From assembly GCA_943736015.1 (NCBI GenBank), contig OX031058.1:22841001-22905000 (forward strand): a stretch of DNA of 64,000 bases, in the 5' to 3' direction. The notes below the pieces were generated by a model, which was not told the DNA's origin, made no database searches, and was given only the letters and a program-made list of their open reading frames with translations. The DNA is from Tridacna crocea (Eukaryota; Mollusca; Bivalvia; Cardiida; Cardiidae). Numbering within the stretch: position 1 is the stretch's first letter; each line of letters begins with the position of its first letter. The translations under genes were made by a program, and so were the position numbers. Shown in pieces: positions 35,715 through 47,210 of the stretch.

Positions 35715-35943
35715 TTAACTCACTACCAAACGACAATATTTTAGACTGGTCCAAATTGAAAGCATTTGCAGACGACAAAATTAAAGTGACTGAAAATTTG
35801 AAATTTGTTTTGTGAAGGGTAGAAAACATTGTGGGAAAAGGAGAAAATGCTGGTTACCAGCATTTTCTCCTTTTCCCACAATGTTTTCTAAAGGTCTCTG
35901 TCTCAGGGGCGTCAAAAGTAGGGATTGTGTGGTAATGGGTTAA
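35715..35943 (-). mobile_element. TTAA-P MITE, intact (palindrome perfect)
   Basis: 229 bp with TTAA at both ends. The core 35821-35889 is a perfect 69-bp palindrome: two 34-base arms with a single central T in GGTTACC. Nearly identical to the copies at 56054 and 62557, so probably recent. Confidence 0.95.
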
Positions 35944-36169
35944 TATGTCATCCAAAAGACTTTCTAGAAATTTTAAGTGTCTAGCCCTGGGAATTAACTT
36001 TCACCAACAAGTGGCCCTGAAATTTTATTTTTACAAGCCCCATGCATTACCACAGAGGCTAATTAGGGCTTGCCTCTGTCTTTAGAGTCTATGCCAATGA
36101 CATTCCTATCATCTATATCAATATTTGTGAGGAAAGCCTGCTGTAAAAAGAATTCACTGTGTGCAGATG

Positions 36170-37260
36170 TCCATACCAATCAACAAAATATCGGACTTGT
36201 ATAGATTCAAAGCATATTCAGCTGGCAATATAAATGTAATTTGAAAATCATAATATAGGGTTAATTCACGTTTTTGAGGTCGTTAACATTCGCAGAGGCC
36301 CGAAAAATGCTTTAACGCCCGAGTGCGAAGCACGAGGGTGTTTAAGTATTTTGAGGGCCTCTGCGAATGTTAACGACCGAAAAAAACGTGAATTAACGCT
36401 ATTATTGCATAAAGTAAAGGTATTCTAACAATAATTTGCGCAGATAGCAAAAATATTTCCATTGAAATGCAAATAAGCGAATTTCAAATGTACTGTACGC
36501 AAATGGGTCAAAACCGGAAGTCGGCGAAGAAGTTTTTGTTACGATTAGGAAAGGGACGTTAGTCCTGTATGCCAGTTTTGATTCTCTCGCTGTAAATACA
36601 CTTTTATTGATTTTTAATACACACTGGACTTATGTAGAATAAACTTGCATACATTTGGACGATTACAACTAGGATGAATTCGTGGATATAAATTTCTGTA
36701 ACTGAAGGCGACAGAGGGTTCAAAATACATGATCAAGCGAGGCGGACCGATCACGTTAAAAAGTGGGTGGGATGTAGCTGGTTTAGAGTACATTTCACGG
36801 GTGAATTTTTGTTCAGATCTCGATTAAACTGAGATTCTGTGCAAAGGTTTGTTTGTGGTGTACTAATATCATCAAAGACATGCCATGGAAAGGATCGAAT
36901 ATGGTACAAATTCCTACAGTTTGATGGTCGGAGTCTAGGGAAAATCTGACAAGGACAAAATTTAATGTTGTTTACAAGGTAGGCCCGAATCGAGGATATT
37001 GATAGTACAAACCCGGGCGTTAACGGCGCGTGAATTTACTGATTAATACACGTTTTCTCCCAATAACCGCCCGGCTTTTACCCTTTAATACATGCTTATA
37101 ACGGCCCGAAAAGGCACGTTTTATGCAATAATATGTTTTAAAATGTAGAAATACATGTGGGAAAAGTAGGAAATGCCAGCTACCAGCCTTTCCTCCTTTT
37201 CCCACAGTATTTTAAAATCCTTATGCCCACGGGTATGTCTAAGGGTCAATAAGACTGCAT
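36170..37260 (-). mobile_element. old TTAA-P MITE split by another element
   Basis: The left part 36170-36256 (ACCAATCAACAAAATATCGGAC) and right part 37128-37260 (ACATGTGGGAAAAGTAGGAAATGCC..) belong to one copy. An 871-bp element lies between them. Confidence 0.7.
36250..37134. mobile_element. 871-bp element with terminal hairpin
   Basis: The insert 36257-37127 lies between ATAATAT at 36250-36256 and at 37128-37134, a 7-bp match in AT-rich DNA and so not decisive. Its first 142 bp form a strong hairpin: TTAATTCACGTTTTTGAGG facing the complement at 36380-36396, with CGTTAACATTCGCAGAGGCC arms. ATTATTGCATAA next to the hairpin is inverted at the right end (TTATGCAATAAT). No open frame of note and no superfamily assigned. 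Confidence 0.65.
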
Positions 37261-37349
37261 TTTGTTGCATTTTGGGTTGAGTTCAGACAAATTTAAAATT
37301 TGAAACCTGGTAAAAAATTAACCAAATATTCAAATTGGCAAAAATAATG

Positions 37350-37462
37350 AAATTTGAATCGGATATGGTGGGAAAAGGAGAAAATGACTGTCATCAGCAT
37401 TCTCTCCTTTTCCCACAATGTTTTCGAATGGCCTAATTCTCAGGGTTATTAAAACTCAGGAT
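37350..37462 (-). mobile_element. TTAA-P MITE fragment
   Basis: The palindrome GGGAAAAGGAGAAAATGACTGTCATCAGC and its arm CTCAGGGTTATTAAAACTCAGGA; both termini missing. Confidence 0.7.
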
Positions 37463-37639
37463 GTGTATAATCATCTAAGATCAGTTTGCATGTTTGCCCG
37501 GTCTGACCTTGCTTGTGTTTAGCAAGAACATGCAGTTTGATCTGCGAGCTGATTTCAAGATTAGATTCCATATTCTGTACTCCCCAATCTTTGTTATCCC
37601 TGTTGTTATCAATCTTTATTTCAGCTGCTTTTATTTTTG

Positions 37640-37702
37640 TCATTTGCAACGCTTTCATTTCCATAAATAATTCCATAAACATTGTTGTGTGGCAAAGGGT
37701 TA
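37640..37702 (+). mobile_element. TTAA-P MITE end fragment
   Basis: Only the right arm: TTGTCATTTGCAACGCTTTC and GTGTGGCAAAGGGTTAA. Confidence 0.55.
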
Positions 37703-37726
37703 ATGCCCCTAAAATGTACAGCTTTT

Positions 37727-37955
37727 TTAACCCTTGAACACATGACAGAATTTTAGACTGGTCCAAATTGAAAGCACTTGCAGACGACAAAATAAATGTA
37801 ACTCAAAAATTGAACTTTTTTTCCAGCAGGATAGAAAGCATTGCAGGAAAAGGAGAAAATGCTGGTTACCAGCATTTTCTCCTTTTCCCACAATGTTTTC
37901 AAAAGGCTTCCATCTTAGGGTCTTAAAAACCAGGGATTGTTTGGTAAAGGGTTAA
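37727..37955 (-). mobile_element. TTAA-P MITE
   Basis: TTAACCCTTGAACACATGAC to TTTGGTAAAGGGTTAA, 229 bp. The palindrome is nearly perfect. Its right TTAA abuts another fragment. Confidence 0.92.
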
Positions 37956-38128
37956 ACAAAATATGAATTGGGTACAGGAGAAAATACTGGTAGATCTACT
38001 ACCATTTTCTCATTTTCTCACAATATTTTCTATTATTTCACAGATGTATCACATCCTTTAAGCCAAATTTTATTTGTTGCCTGCCAACGTTTTTTTATTT
38101 GAACAAGTCCGAAATTTAATCTTATAAG
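37952..38128 (+). mobile_element. TTAA-P MITE fragment adjoining previous copy
   Basis: Shares TTAA with the copy to its left. Keeps a shortened palindrome (ACTGGTAGATCTACTACCA) and a right arm TTTGTTGCCTGCCAACG..CAAGTCCGAAATTTAATC. Confidence 0.65.
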
Positions 38129-38321
38129 CCACCACTCCACTAGACGGCATGTCCACTATACTTTAAATTTTTGGTTGAAATGCCATAAATCATAGCATGG
38201 AAGGCAACAGCACAGAAGAAAAGCACAGTGGGATAACAGTGGGCTCGAAGCCCCTCAAAAATGTACTAAAAGTGCAACTGGAAATTTGTGAATGAAGCAA
38301 TATGGGAGTGGCAGCACGAGT

Positions 38322-39372
38322 TACCGTAATTACCCCAAGTATTCGGACGGGAAAAAATAATTATTTTTTTTGGTGTCCGAAAACTTATTAAATTATTTTT
38401 GTGACTGTCCGAAAATTTCGGGAAATCTCTTTCCAACAACAACAATATATCCTTTAACAGACATCGTACAGTATGAACAACATACAGTATATTTCCCGAA
38501 AAGAACTGATATGAGATCGACCTTTATGGATTAATAAAACTTACTTGTGAAAAGAGTTCACACAATTACGTATTCGAACGCAAAACGCCACTTTGATAAA
38601 CAATCCTAAATCATGGTCGTGATAAGGGTTACTCTTGACCTGACTAAACCTGGTTACGTCATCCATACACGTGCTCGTCTCCATACCAACATGTCTGTGT
38701 ACAGGTCGTTACAACTAGCCATCCCGTTATGCATTAAAAGTGTATCTTATCGAGCTTATCGATAAGATTTAAATCTTTAATGCGTCACGGGTATTGGCCT
38801 AAATATATACAGCCTGTGCAACACAAATTAGCACCTGCATTCAGTCTACCGCGATCAATCAGATACCAAACAAAGGATTTAAGCTTAAAACATAGATCGA
38901 TTTACTCTTCTCAGGTACTTGCTAATTAACTCTTTACCACACAATCACGACTTTAAACGATCCTGGGGTAAAACCTTTTGAAAATATTATTGGAAAAGGA
39001 GAAAACGCCAGAATTAATTATTTTCTCCTCTTCCCCCTCTGTTTTCTTCGTTATCAAATCAAAAATCATTTTAGCAAAATGAAATTGTCATCTGCGAAAG
39101 AGTACTGCAGACCTTCGTCGATCTTCTAAACCATTTTAATTTGTTGTTTGGGAATGAGAGTATCGGGTCTTCGTCAACTTTTAAATCATTTTAATTTGTT
39201 GTTTGGTAGAGTTCTGCGAGTCTTCTTAACCATTATAATTTCGTGTCCGAAAATTTAGGGACAATTATTTTAGTAAGTGTCCGAACTTAGGGACAAAAAA
39301 TAAATTATTTCGGAAAATAATTAATGGTGTCCGAAAATTTAGGGTGTCCGAATACTTAGGGGAATTACGGTA
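38322..39372. mobile_element. 1.05-kb TIR element (TACCGTAATT ends)
   Basis: The left end TACCGTAATTACCCCAAGTA and the right end TACTTAGGGGAATTACGGTA are inverted, and GTCCGAAAA-type motifs recur in both subterminal regions. The terminal TA may be the target duplication. A TTAA-P copy is inserted inside at 38927, followed by two small tandem units (TTTTAATTTGTTGTTTGG). No transposase frame. Superfamily uncertain. Confidence 0.72.
38927..39157 (+). mobile_element. TTAA-P MITE inside the 38322 element
   Basis: TTAACTCTTTACCACACAATCACG start, AAAACCTTTTGAAAATATTATTGG, weak palindrome with AATTAATT at its centre, right arm TTGTCATCTGCGAAAG. The right terminus is blurred by local duplication. Confidence 0.7.
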
Positions 39373-39931
39373 TATGGCAAAAATGCAGTGCATCGAAACA
39401 AAAGCAAGACCCAACCCTTTCAACATATTTTTCATAATTGCAAGCTTTAGCACAGCTACTGCAGCAACTCTATCCATTTTAGCTCACCTTCTTCATCCAT
39501 AGTCCATTGTCCAGGCATCAACATATACATTGTGTGCACTGTAGAGGCCACATTTTCAGTCAGTTACATAAACTTGGGTCAGAATATTTCTCTTGACGAT
39601 GTCTTGCACATGTTTGAAATTTGGTGATGTGGCCAAAGAAAAAGTCACATGGCCAAATCTGAAAAAAAAAAATTACACTCTAGAGACTAGATTTTCAGCT
39701 TGATACCTATGAATCTTGGTAAAAAAATTTTGTCTTTTTGAAATTTTAGACAAGTCTGAAATTTGTAAATGAAGAAGTCGCATGATGTTGCTCATGTCAG
39801 TGCTTCTTTGGCCATTTGGAAAATTTTAGAGATGCGCCATGAGCACAGTGGGATCTCTGCCCAGTGGAATGGGGGCTTTAGTAAATAGTTTAATGTGATC
39901 TTTGTGTATTCTCCATTTTCATCAATGGCTG

Positions 39932-40745
39932 CAGGGTTCGAATTTCATTTTTTTATCCACTTGCAAATTTTAACAAGTAGCTTTTATTTCCACTTGCAAA
40001 ATCAAAATTGGACTCACATTTTCTTTTGAAGCTCAGCTTGCCTATCAATTGTAAAGAACGAATGGCCTGTACAAACTGTTCAATTCTGTTCTATTACATA
40101 ACATGTCAACTGAGACAACAACCCAACAAAAAAGGAACATTAATTGATATTTAAACCCTCATTTAGCAATCGATTTAATTCCAGTTGAATTTCTGTTCTA
40201 AAACCAAGTTAAATTTCTATAAAACTTACAATGGTGGACGATTTTGTGAAATACGGATGTATCACATCAGAATATCTTTATGTCCGGAAACTGGTTTATC
40301 GAGTCCACCACGTCCGACTTGCTTCCCGTTGCTATTTGTGCATAATGATTAACTTTTCATGAAAGATTGACAAATATTTTTACTTTATAATCAGAGATTG
40401 AATTCGCCTACTGTTTTTCCGTATAAAAAACATAAAACCTCAGTATCGGCTGTGAGTGCACTTGCCTCACGAAATTCTGATAACGAACGACAACCTGGTG
40501 GCTTCAATGGCGACGTAAAATTGTCAACAGCCGTCGAAGGGTATTCTCAGTGAGACATGACTGATGTTTATCCAGAACGAAAAGAATTACCTTTTTTTGT
40601 ATTCACATATGAAATTTAGTACATTCGGTAACTGTTTTTCAATAATTTGCACTGACATTTTTTAGCAAGTGTTTGAAATTTCAACTTGCATTTTCCAATT
40701 ATGGCTTGCATTTTGTGAGTAAATATGTTGGAATTTCCAACCCTG
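39932..40745. mobile_element. possible hAT-like non-autonomous element
   Basis: The left end CAGGGTTCGAATTTC and right end GGAATTTCCAACCCTG are inverted, with matching subterminal ACTTGCAAAATC / GGCTTGCATTTTGTGAG. CAGGGTT-type ends fit hAT, but I could not confirm an 8-bp target duplication. Confidence 0.55.
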
Positions 40746-42185
40746 GGCTGATGATCTTCTTGCACCAATTTTACAATGTCTGATTTAAATGTACTTAAAA
40801 CTTTGTTTAAAAAAGTAAGAATAATTTTTGTCAATATATGAAAACTGCTATGAAAAAGGGGCTTAATGCCTATGCGAAAAATATTGATTCAGGTCAGCCT
40901 GCGTAAGCTGTCCTGAGCCATAACTTTTTGCTAAGGGTCAATTTTCTGCATGTACTAGGACCAGACTACCTTATAATTAAGTTGGTTGTTAAATGAAGTT
41001 GCTTGGTACCATGGATAACGTAGATGCACAAAGCCCCTTTTGCCGGAGCACGTCATATGTAATGACGGTACACCATCACGAGAAATATTGAATAGAAAAG
41101 AAAGGCCGTAAAATTGTTTCCGTAAAATCAAGGCAGCATAAGAAAAACATCGTAATTCAGAATTTCTAGATTAGAGCTAGACCTGCTGTCAATCTTTTAG
41201 AAACATTTTAGGGCGGGATGATAAACAGCTTTACGCGTTAGATAGCCTCCTAAGTTTTGTCTAAAAAAGGAAGGAAATCAGGGTTGTAAAATAAATTAAT
41301 CATAATAGTCTCTACAGTTAGATCTGCCACACTTGATCAACATTAAATCATTGAGGAACACAATCTCTAAAGATTAGGAACGGATAAAATAGATTCTACT
41401 TACGCTTAAATTTTTGGAACAGGTTGTTTCGTCCATGCAGTCCACCCGCCTAAAGTTTGAGTAATCACGTGACTTTCGAGTATGCACGTGGTTCGGGTAT
41501 GCCTAAAAACGACACAACAGGACGGTAGGCCCAAGTCTTAATATTATTAATATCAATTTAACATTAGAAAAATAGATGAATTTGTTATAATAAAAATAAT
41601 ATGTTTTTGAGATCTCTACAGCCCCTTTGATCTTTATGAAACATTGTAGAAGTTACCTTACTTAAATTTAAAGGACGGAAAAAAAATGTACCGACAAAAT
41701 TTTACCCACAGTTAAGGACCACCAGTAGGTATTGTAGGTGACATGGGATTCTGTACATTGACGGTCTGTCATTTGGCCCGTGACTTGGGTGTGAGAAATT
41801 GTACTTAGTCCAGTCCAAATTTATGTCACATGGTAAAGACTGAACTGGCCACCGTTGTATACCGTGTATTACCTATACACGTAGTAGTATCAGGGGCGGT
41901 AACCAGTCTAGGTAAAGACTTGCTTAAAACATGGGTCTGTAACTCTTTCTTCTTTAGCAGGTTATCCGTAAGCTTGATGAGTCTGCGGCAAGAAAGCATT
42001 GATCAATGTCAAAAGGAGCGATTGCGCCTTATGATTGATTTCTCGTTTTCGCACATTGATTTCTGACCCATTAAAGAATGGTGATACAGGAATACCAGCT
42101 TTCGTTTAGCGTCCGCAAACGCCTTAAATCCAGATGAACTTAAAATCAGTTGTTTTGCAGGCCCGTAGGACGCAATTTTAGATTG
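40746..42185. other. no gene recognised
   Basis: Somewhat less AT-rich than its surroundings. No exon stands out, including for the upstream part of TAF6. GTCAGCCTGCGTAAGCTGTCC at about 40890-40915 is a small dispersed-repeat arm. Two CACGTG sites lie near 41466 and 41486. Confidence 0.45.
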
Positions 42186-42330
42186 GTGGGGGGGGGGGAG
42201 ACAGAAAGCATTGTGGGAAAAGGAGAAAATGCTGGTTACCAGCATTTTCTCCTATTCCCAAAATGTTTTCAAAAGGCTTCTTTTTCTGGGTCGTCAAAAG
42301 TTGGCACTGTGTGGTAAAGGGTTTAACCAG
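42186..42330 (-). mobile_element. TTAA-P MITE, half copy
   Basis: After a run of 12 G (42187-42198) comes AAGCATTGTGGGAAAAGG, a good palindrome and the distal arm GGTCGTCAAAAGTTGG..GTGTGGTAAAGGG. The other half is missing. Confidence 0.78.
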
Positions 42331-43115
42331 TCTAAGATTTTGTTGTTAAAAAAAATAATCACAAAATAACATTTTAAACTGAGTCCTTCATCAAGACTTT
42401 TGCACTAGATTTATTTCATGATTATTTTTTTATTATTTTGATGCAAATTTAAGTAGGTATAAAAAGTCAGTGGCGATTTTCATGTGCACTTCGTGAAAAA
42501 ATCCAAATGTTTCGTATTTTAGGCGTACCGCCCTGTCGGCTGCATGAAATTCAAAGCTGGAGAAACTTAATAGACGATTTGCCAATTAAATTTGATAGAA
42601 GCGATATTTCCATTTTATCGTAAGCGGCACACCGGAAGTATCACGTGACACCGGACAATCAAATCATTATTTCAATAGCAAATGCCGTATCCCGTTCACA
42701 AATCCTTTAAATATGGACGAATTCATCACTGAAAAAAGTAGCATAGTAAGAAATCTATATGAAATAAATTCTAACACAATTTATTCATATTTCATGACAT
42801 TGCTTTTGAAAAAAAATAATTAGGAACAGACAAAGTACGCATTTTATGAGATCGTATTGAAATAAAGAGCATGTAGAGAGTAAGAATGAACTTATCCTCT
42901 GTAACCTGTATAAAATTCATAATCCCGTCCACTAATGATCACCAAACGGGTAAAATAAATATGAAACAAAAGATAAGAAGGGTCAATTTAATGTGACACG
43001 TGTGTGTTAATCAGTAAGAAGTAAGTACATTACAGCTGTTCTAAAGGTCTTCCGCCCTGTCCAGCACAGTGCGATACCGAGATCAAAGGAACGCCGAGTT
43101 AACCCTTCACCCATT

Positions 43116-43136
43116 TTTTTTTTTTTTTTTTTTTTA
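43116..43136. repeat. poly-T run
   Basis: Uninterrupted T run; the D2 counterpart (46121-46134) is shorter. Confidence 0.8.
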
Positions 43137-43255
43137 TAAAACTTCATTAGACGCATATTTTTAAATACATTATACTCAAAATGAAGCTTGAATTATTATT
43201 TTGTGAAGAAGGTATGGAAGGTTTGAAATTTGAAGCCACGTTTCTTTCGTTCATG

Positions 43256-43532
43256 ATCCATAATCATCCTCGGATACCCCGGGGTCTCCCCATTTGCTAC
43301 GCTACATCGACCCCTGGGACAATTAATTGAATTTCCCTCGCTTTACCGCTGGCCGAATGCAGGCTTTTCATTGGTTCCATCATCATTTTGTGATGGGCGA
43401 GTGGACTGTACGCTATGACGTTTCGTATCGATTTTCGGCGGCTGATTCAAAGTTTTATTAGTCAATTGTCCCAGAGGTCGATGTAGCATAGCAAATAGGG
43501 AGACCCCGGGGTATCCGAGGATGATCCATAAT
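43256..43532. mobile_element. 259-bp TIR element with 9-bp TSD (MULE-like)
   Basis: The insert 43265-43523 has inverted ends of about 50 bp (CATCCTCGGATACCCCGGGG / CCCCGGGGTATCCGAGGATG) and is flanked by ATCCATAAT (43256-43264, 43524-43532). The sister unit D2 has no insert at the equivalent place (about 46368-46375). The 9-bp duplication suggests Mutator-like. Confidence 0.82.
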
Positions 43533-43819
43533 ATGAAGTTATTCATCAATAGGAACATGCCTGAAAGTGCAACAAAGACGTTTGATAATAGTGCTATAAT
43601 ATCTGTAAATGGACAGTCCCTGTCTTTCTGAAGACACTGGACAGCTATCTAACCTTTTACCAAAGTATTCCGAGTTATGGGGATCCGGAAAAAAAGGGGG
43701 CAGACGTGCTGATTTTGCCCATTCTATGTTATTTGTCTCACTTTCTCAACCTTAACACATTTCCCCCCACCCCCACACACACACAACAAGTAATCAATAT
43801 ACAGTTCAGAGACATCTGT

Positions 43820-44010
43820 GAAAAATGAATTTTCAAAGTGTGAGAGAAAATATTGTTGGAAAAAAGGAAGGGATTGCAACAAGCACTTTCTCCTGTCCCA
43901 ACAATAGTCTTTTACTTTTTCAAAGACAATTACAACCATTTGGCCTTTTTTTTTATTCGATCGTCTCCATATGCTAAGTATCTGGACGAGTCCAAGGTGT
44001 TGACGTCGGT
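43820..44010 (+). mobile_element. old TTAA-P-related remnant in D1
   Basis: GAGAAAATATTGTTGGAAAA..GCAACAAGCACTTTCTCCTGTCCCAACAATAG forms a decayed palindrome, and TCGTCTCCATATGC..GACGAGTCCAAGGTGTTG a decayed right arm. The same remnant is in D2 (46650-46830). Confidence 0.5.
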
Positions 44011-44031
44011 TGAAAACATTCACGGTCACTA

Positions 44032-44258
44032 TTCCTTTTACCATACGACAACATTTTAGACTGGACAAAATTGAAAGCACTTGCAGATGACAAAATACGT
44101 AACTCAAACATTGACATTCGATTGCAGCAGGGTATGAAACATTGTGGGATAAAGGAGAAAAATGCTTGTTACCAGCATGTTCTCCTTTTCCCACAATGTT
44201 TTCAAAAGGCTTCTATCTCACGGTCATAAAAACCAGGAAATGTTTGGTAAAAGGTTAA
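44032..44258 (-). mobile_element. TTAA-P MITE private to D1
   Basis: TTCCTTTTACCATACGACAA to GTTTGGTAAAAGGTTAA. D2 reads GGTAACCATTTAAAACCC at this point, a nearly clean empty site, so insertion followed the D duplication. Confidence 0.85.
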
Positions 44259-44262
44259 AACC

Positions 44263-44400
44263 CTATATCACATAACCCAAGCTTTTTACGACCCTGAGAA
44301 ATATTGCTTTTGAAAATGTTGTGAAATAGGGATCAAGTTCTGATAACCAACATTTTCTCCTTTTTCTTTGCTATCCAAAATAGCGATAAAAAAGGGAAAA
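44263..44400 (+). mobile_element. TTAA-P remnant shared by D1 and D2
   Basis: CACATAACCCAAGCTTTTTACGACCCTGAGAAATA, then GTTGTGAAATAGG..CCAACATTTTCTCC. The counterpart in D2 is at 46858-46950. Confidence 0.55.
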
Positions 44401-46152
44401 ATAACATTTATATAACTGCAATAGACCTTCCCTATTTTTATGTCTGATTGGTCAACTAATGTTTGCCGAATTCCGTAGAGCTAAGTTTGTAACGTACAGG
44501 CTCGAAATCCAGGGGTTGGTGGTTTGAATTAAACTATTAAAGTGATAGTAATTCTTTCCTTTTTTTAATCGTCCCAGTATCTGCTTATAGACAGACACAG
44601 TCTATTTACCAGAAACTGGGACATTACACAGTTTGAATTTACGGGATTCATTTTCAGTGGACAATTACGTGCTATACTTGTTTTCATTGAAAGGTTAGTA
44701 AAGGGTTAGCTGGATGTTCTTTTGATCTCGGTATTTCACCGTCGAAGTGGGTGCATCTATTTGAAAAGCTGTTATGCTCTTCTTAGGCACCGACTAACAC
44801 ACACGTGTCATAATTGTTTATTACGTTCAGTCTGACGTTGATCACTTGTAAAGGTTTGGAATTGTTTAAATCTGTTACAGGGGGTAAGTCTGTTCTTATC
44901 ATTGGCCCCTTCAATTTTTTGTTTTCAAATGCATTATTATGTAACCTGATTTAACTGGTCTAAGTTTGACTCAGACTGTATATTTGCACTCATTTCTTTC
45001 GGAATGGGAGGGGGATTTGATTTTTAATTAAGTTATTAAACCTTATCCTACTGAATAATACTATGACAAAAATTTTAAAGTCGATAGTAAAATACCAAAT
45101 ATTATTTCAAAGGAAAATCTCCAGGTAAAAAAAAATATCTCCGTTTCGGACAGTGTAGATCTAGGATCAGACTGCACATTTTTCGTAGTCTGATCTTGAT
45201 CTTAATTATCTGCAAAAAGTCGTTGAGTTGCCCTTCGCAGCATAAGGGTTAATGCAGTCTGCATACAAAAAGTTCTATCAACACGCCCGACAGGAGACAG
45301 CGCCGGTTATGATTTCTGAAGTTTACCGAAAGATTGACAAAACGACAGTTCTTTTTTTGTGTGTGTCTTCGAAAAAGATAATTGATAAAACTACTGGCAT
45401 GGCAGATTTAGGCTTTTTGTTGTCTTATTTATCACGTTTAGGGTGAATTCCACTTAAAAAATATGCCCTTTTCACTATTCGGTATATTCAAGATTGGGAA
45501 AGATTGTCCGGTGGAGAGTACTCGAAAGGGAAGTAACTCGTGGTGACGCGTCAGTAATGGAATTTGGCAAATGGTCTAAACGATTTGCCAATTAGATTTG
45601 ATATAAGCGATATTTCCATTTTATCGTAAGCGGCGCACCAGAAATATCACGTGACACCGGACAAACAAAGCATTATTTCAATAACAAGTATCGTATGGGA
45701 CACCCGTTCTTAATTCCTTTAAATTTGGACAAATTCATAACTAAAGAGAAAATGGCATGGCAAGAAATCTAGAGGAAATCAATTCTAACTCTATTCAAAC
45801 ATATTTTGTGATATTGCTTTTGAAAAAAATAATCATAAACAGACAAAATATGCATTTTATGAGATCGCATTGAAATAAAGAGCATGTAGAGACTTAGAAC
45901 GAACTTACCCCCTGAAACCTGTGTAAAATTCATAATCCTGTCCATTAATGATCACAACAGGGGTAAATTAATATGAAACAAAAGATAAGAAGAGTCAATT
46001 TAATGTGACACGTGTGTGTTAATCTGTAAGAAGCAAGTACATTACAGCTGTTCTAGAGGTCACCCACCCTGCAGTGCGATACCGAGATCAAAGGAACACC
46101 GAATTAACCCTTCACTCATTTTTTTTTTTTTTTTGTAAGATTTCATTAGATC

Positions 46153-46276
46153 TTTTCCCACAATGTTTTCTACCCTGCTGGAAACAAATTTCAATTTTGA
46201 AATATGTTTATTTTGTCGTCTGCAAGTACTTTCAATTTTGACCAGTCTAAAAATTTTGTTGTTCGGTAAAGGGTTA
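46153..46276 (+). mobile_element. TTAA-P MITE, right half, private to D2
   Basis: Begins TTTTCCCACAATGTTTTCTACC at the palindrome and ends GTTCGGTAAAGGGTTAA. D1 has only CATTAGACGCATATTTTTAAATAC here. Confidence 0.8.
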
Positions 46277-46983
46277 AGTACTCAAAATGAAGCTTGAATA
46301 AATATTTTGTGAAGAAGTTATGGATGGTCTGAAATTTGATCTGAAACCACGTTTCTTTTGTTTCATATCTATAACATGAATTAATTCGTCAATAGGTACA
46401 TACCTGAACGTGCAACAAGGCTGTTAGATAATTTAGTGCTTTAATATCAGTAAATGGACTGTCCCTGGACAGCTATTTAACTAACCTATTTGCCAAAGTA
46501 TTTCGAGCGACCCGGAAAAAAAGGGGATAGACGTGCTGATTTGTGTCACTGTCTGTTGCTTGTCTCACTTCCTCAACCTTAACACCCCACTTCTCTAACA
46601 CAAAAAGTAATCAATATGTAGTTCAGAAACATCTGTGAAAAATAAATTTCCAAAGTGTGAGAGAAAATATTTGAGGAAAAAGGAAGGGCTTGCAACAAGC
46701 ATTTTCTCCTGTTTCAACAATAGGTTTTTTTTTTACTTTTTCAAAGACAATTACAACCTTTTGACCCACGTTTATTCTATCGTCTCCATATGCTAAGTAT
46801 CTGGACGAGTCCGAAGTGTTGTCGTCGGGTGAAAAAATTCATGGTAACCATTTAAAACCCATATCCCAAGCTTTTTATGACCCTTAGAAATACAGTTTTT
46901 AGAAATGTTGTTGAAAAGGGGTAAAGTTCTAGAAACCAACCTTTTCTCCATAGCATATCCGTCCTACAGAAAATGTCATTTTT

Positions 46984-47210
46984 AACCCTTTCCCAAACAA
47001 CCCCTGGTTTTTACGGGTCTGAAATAGTGGCCTTTTGAAAACATTGTGGGAAAAGGAGAAAATGCTGGTAACCAGCATTTTCTCCTTTTCCCACAATGTT
47101 TTCTACCCTATCATAAACTGAAGTCATCTTTTCAGCAAGAGTTGAATTGTCGTCTGCAGATGCTTTCAATTTGGTCTAGTCCAAAAGTTTGTTGTTTGGG
47201 TAAGGGTTAA
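46984..47210 (+). mobile_element. TTAA-P MITE private to D2
   Basis: TTAACCCTTTCCCAAACAAC to TTTGGGTAAGGGTTAA, 227 bp, with a perfect core around GGTAACC. D1 has no counterpart. Confidence 0.92.

Larger units (their letters stand above)
42572..45580 (+). repeat. 3-kb TIR-ended tandem unit D1
   Basis: Starts TAGACGATTTGCCAATTAAA and ends with TTTGGCAAATGGTCTA, so its own ends are inverted. Subterminal inverted pieces follow (GTGACACGTGTGTGTTA near 43000 against TAACACACACGTGTCA near 44800; GCGATACCGAGATCAAA near 43073 against TTTGATCTCGGTATTTC near 44732). No gene. Repeated head to tail as D2. Confidence 0.85.

Noticed and set aside
35715-35943. Repeated palindromes as a CRISPR array
   Set aside because: Spacing is irregular, the repeats are 230-bp dispersed transposons with TTAA duplications, there are no cas genes, and the genome is eukaryotic.
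36250-37134. 8-bp target duplication making the 871-bp insert a hAT element
   Set aside because: Only seven bases match (ATAATAT) in an AT-rich stretch and the ends do not resemble hAT termini.
41830-42066. Possible upstream TAF6 or other exon in the less AT-rich region
   Set aside because: The translation has no resemblance to TAF6 (no NNLALLIYLMRMV segment) and lacks convincing splice sites.
43343-43558. 71-codon minus-strand frame
   Set aside because: It lies almost entirely inside the 259-bp MULE-like insert and its target duplication, which is absent from the sister unit.
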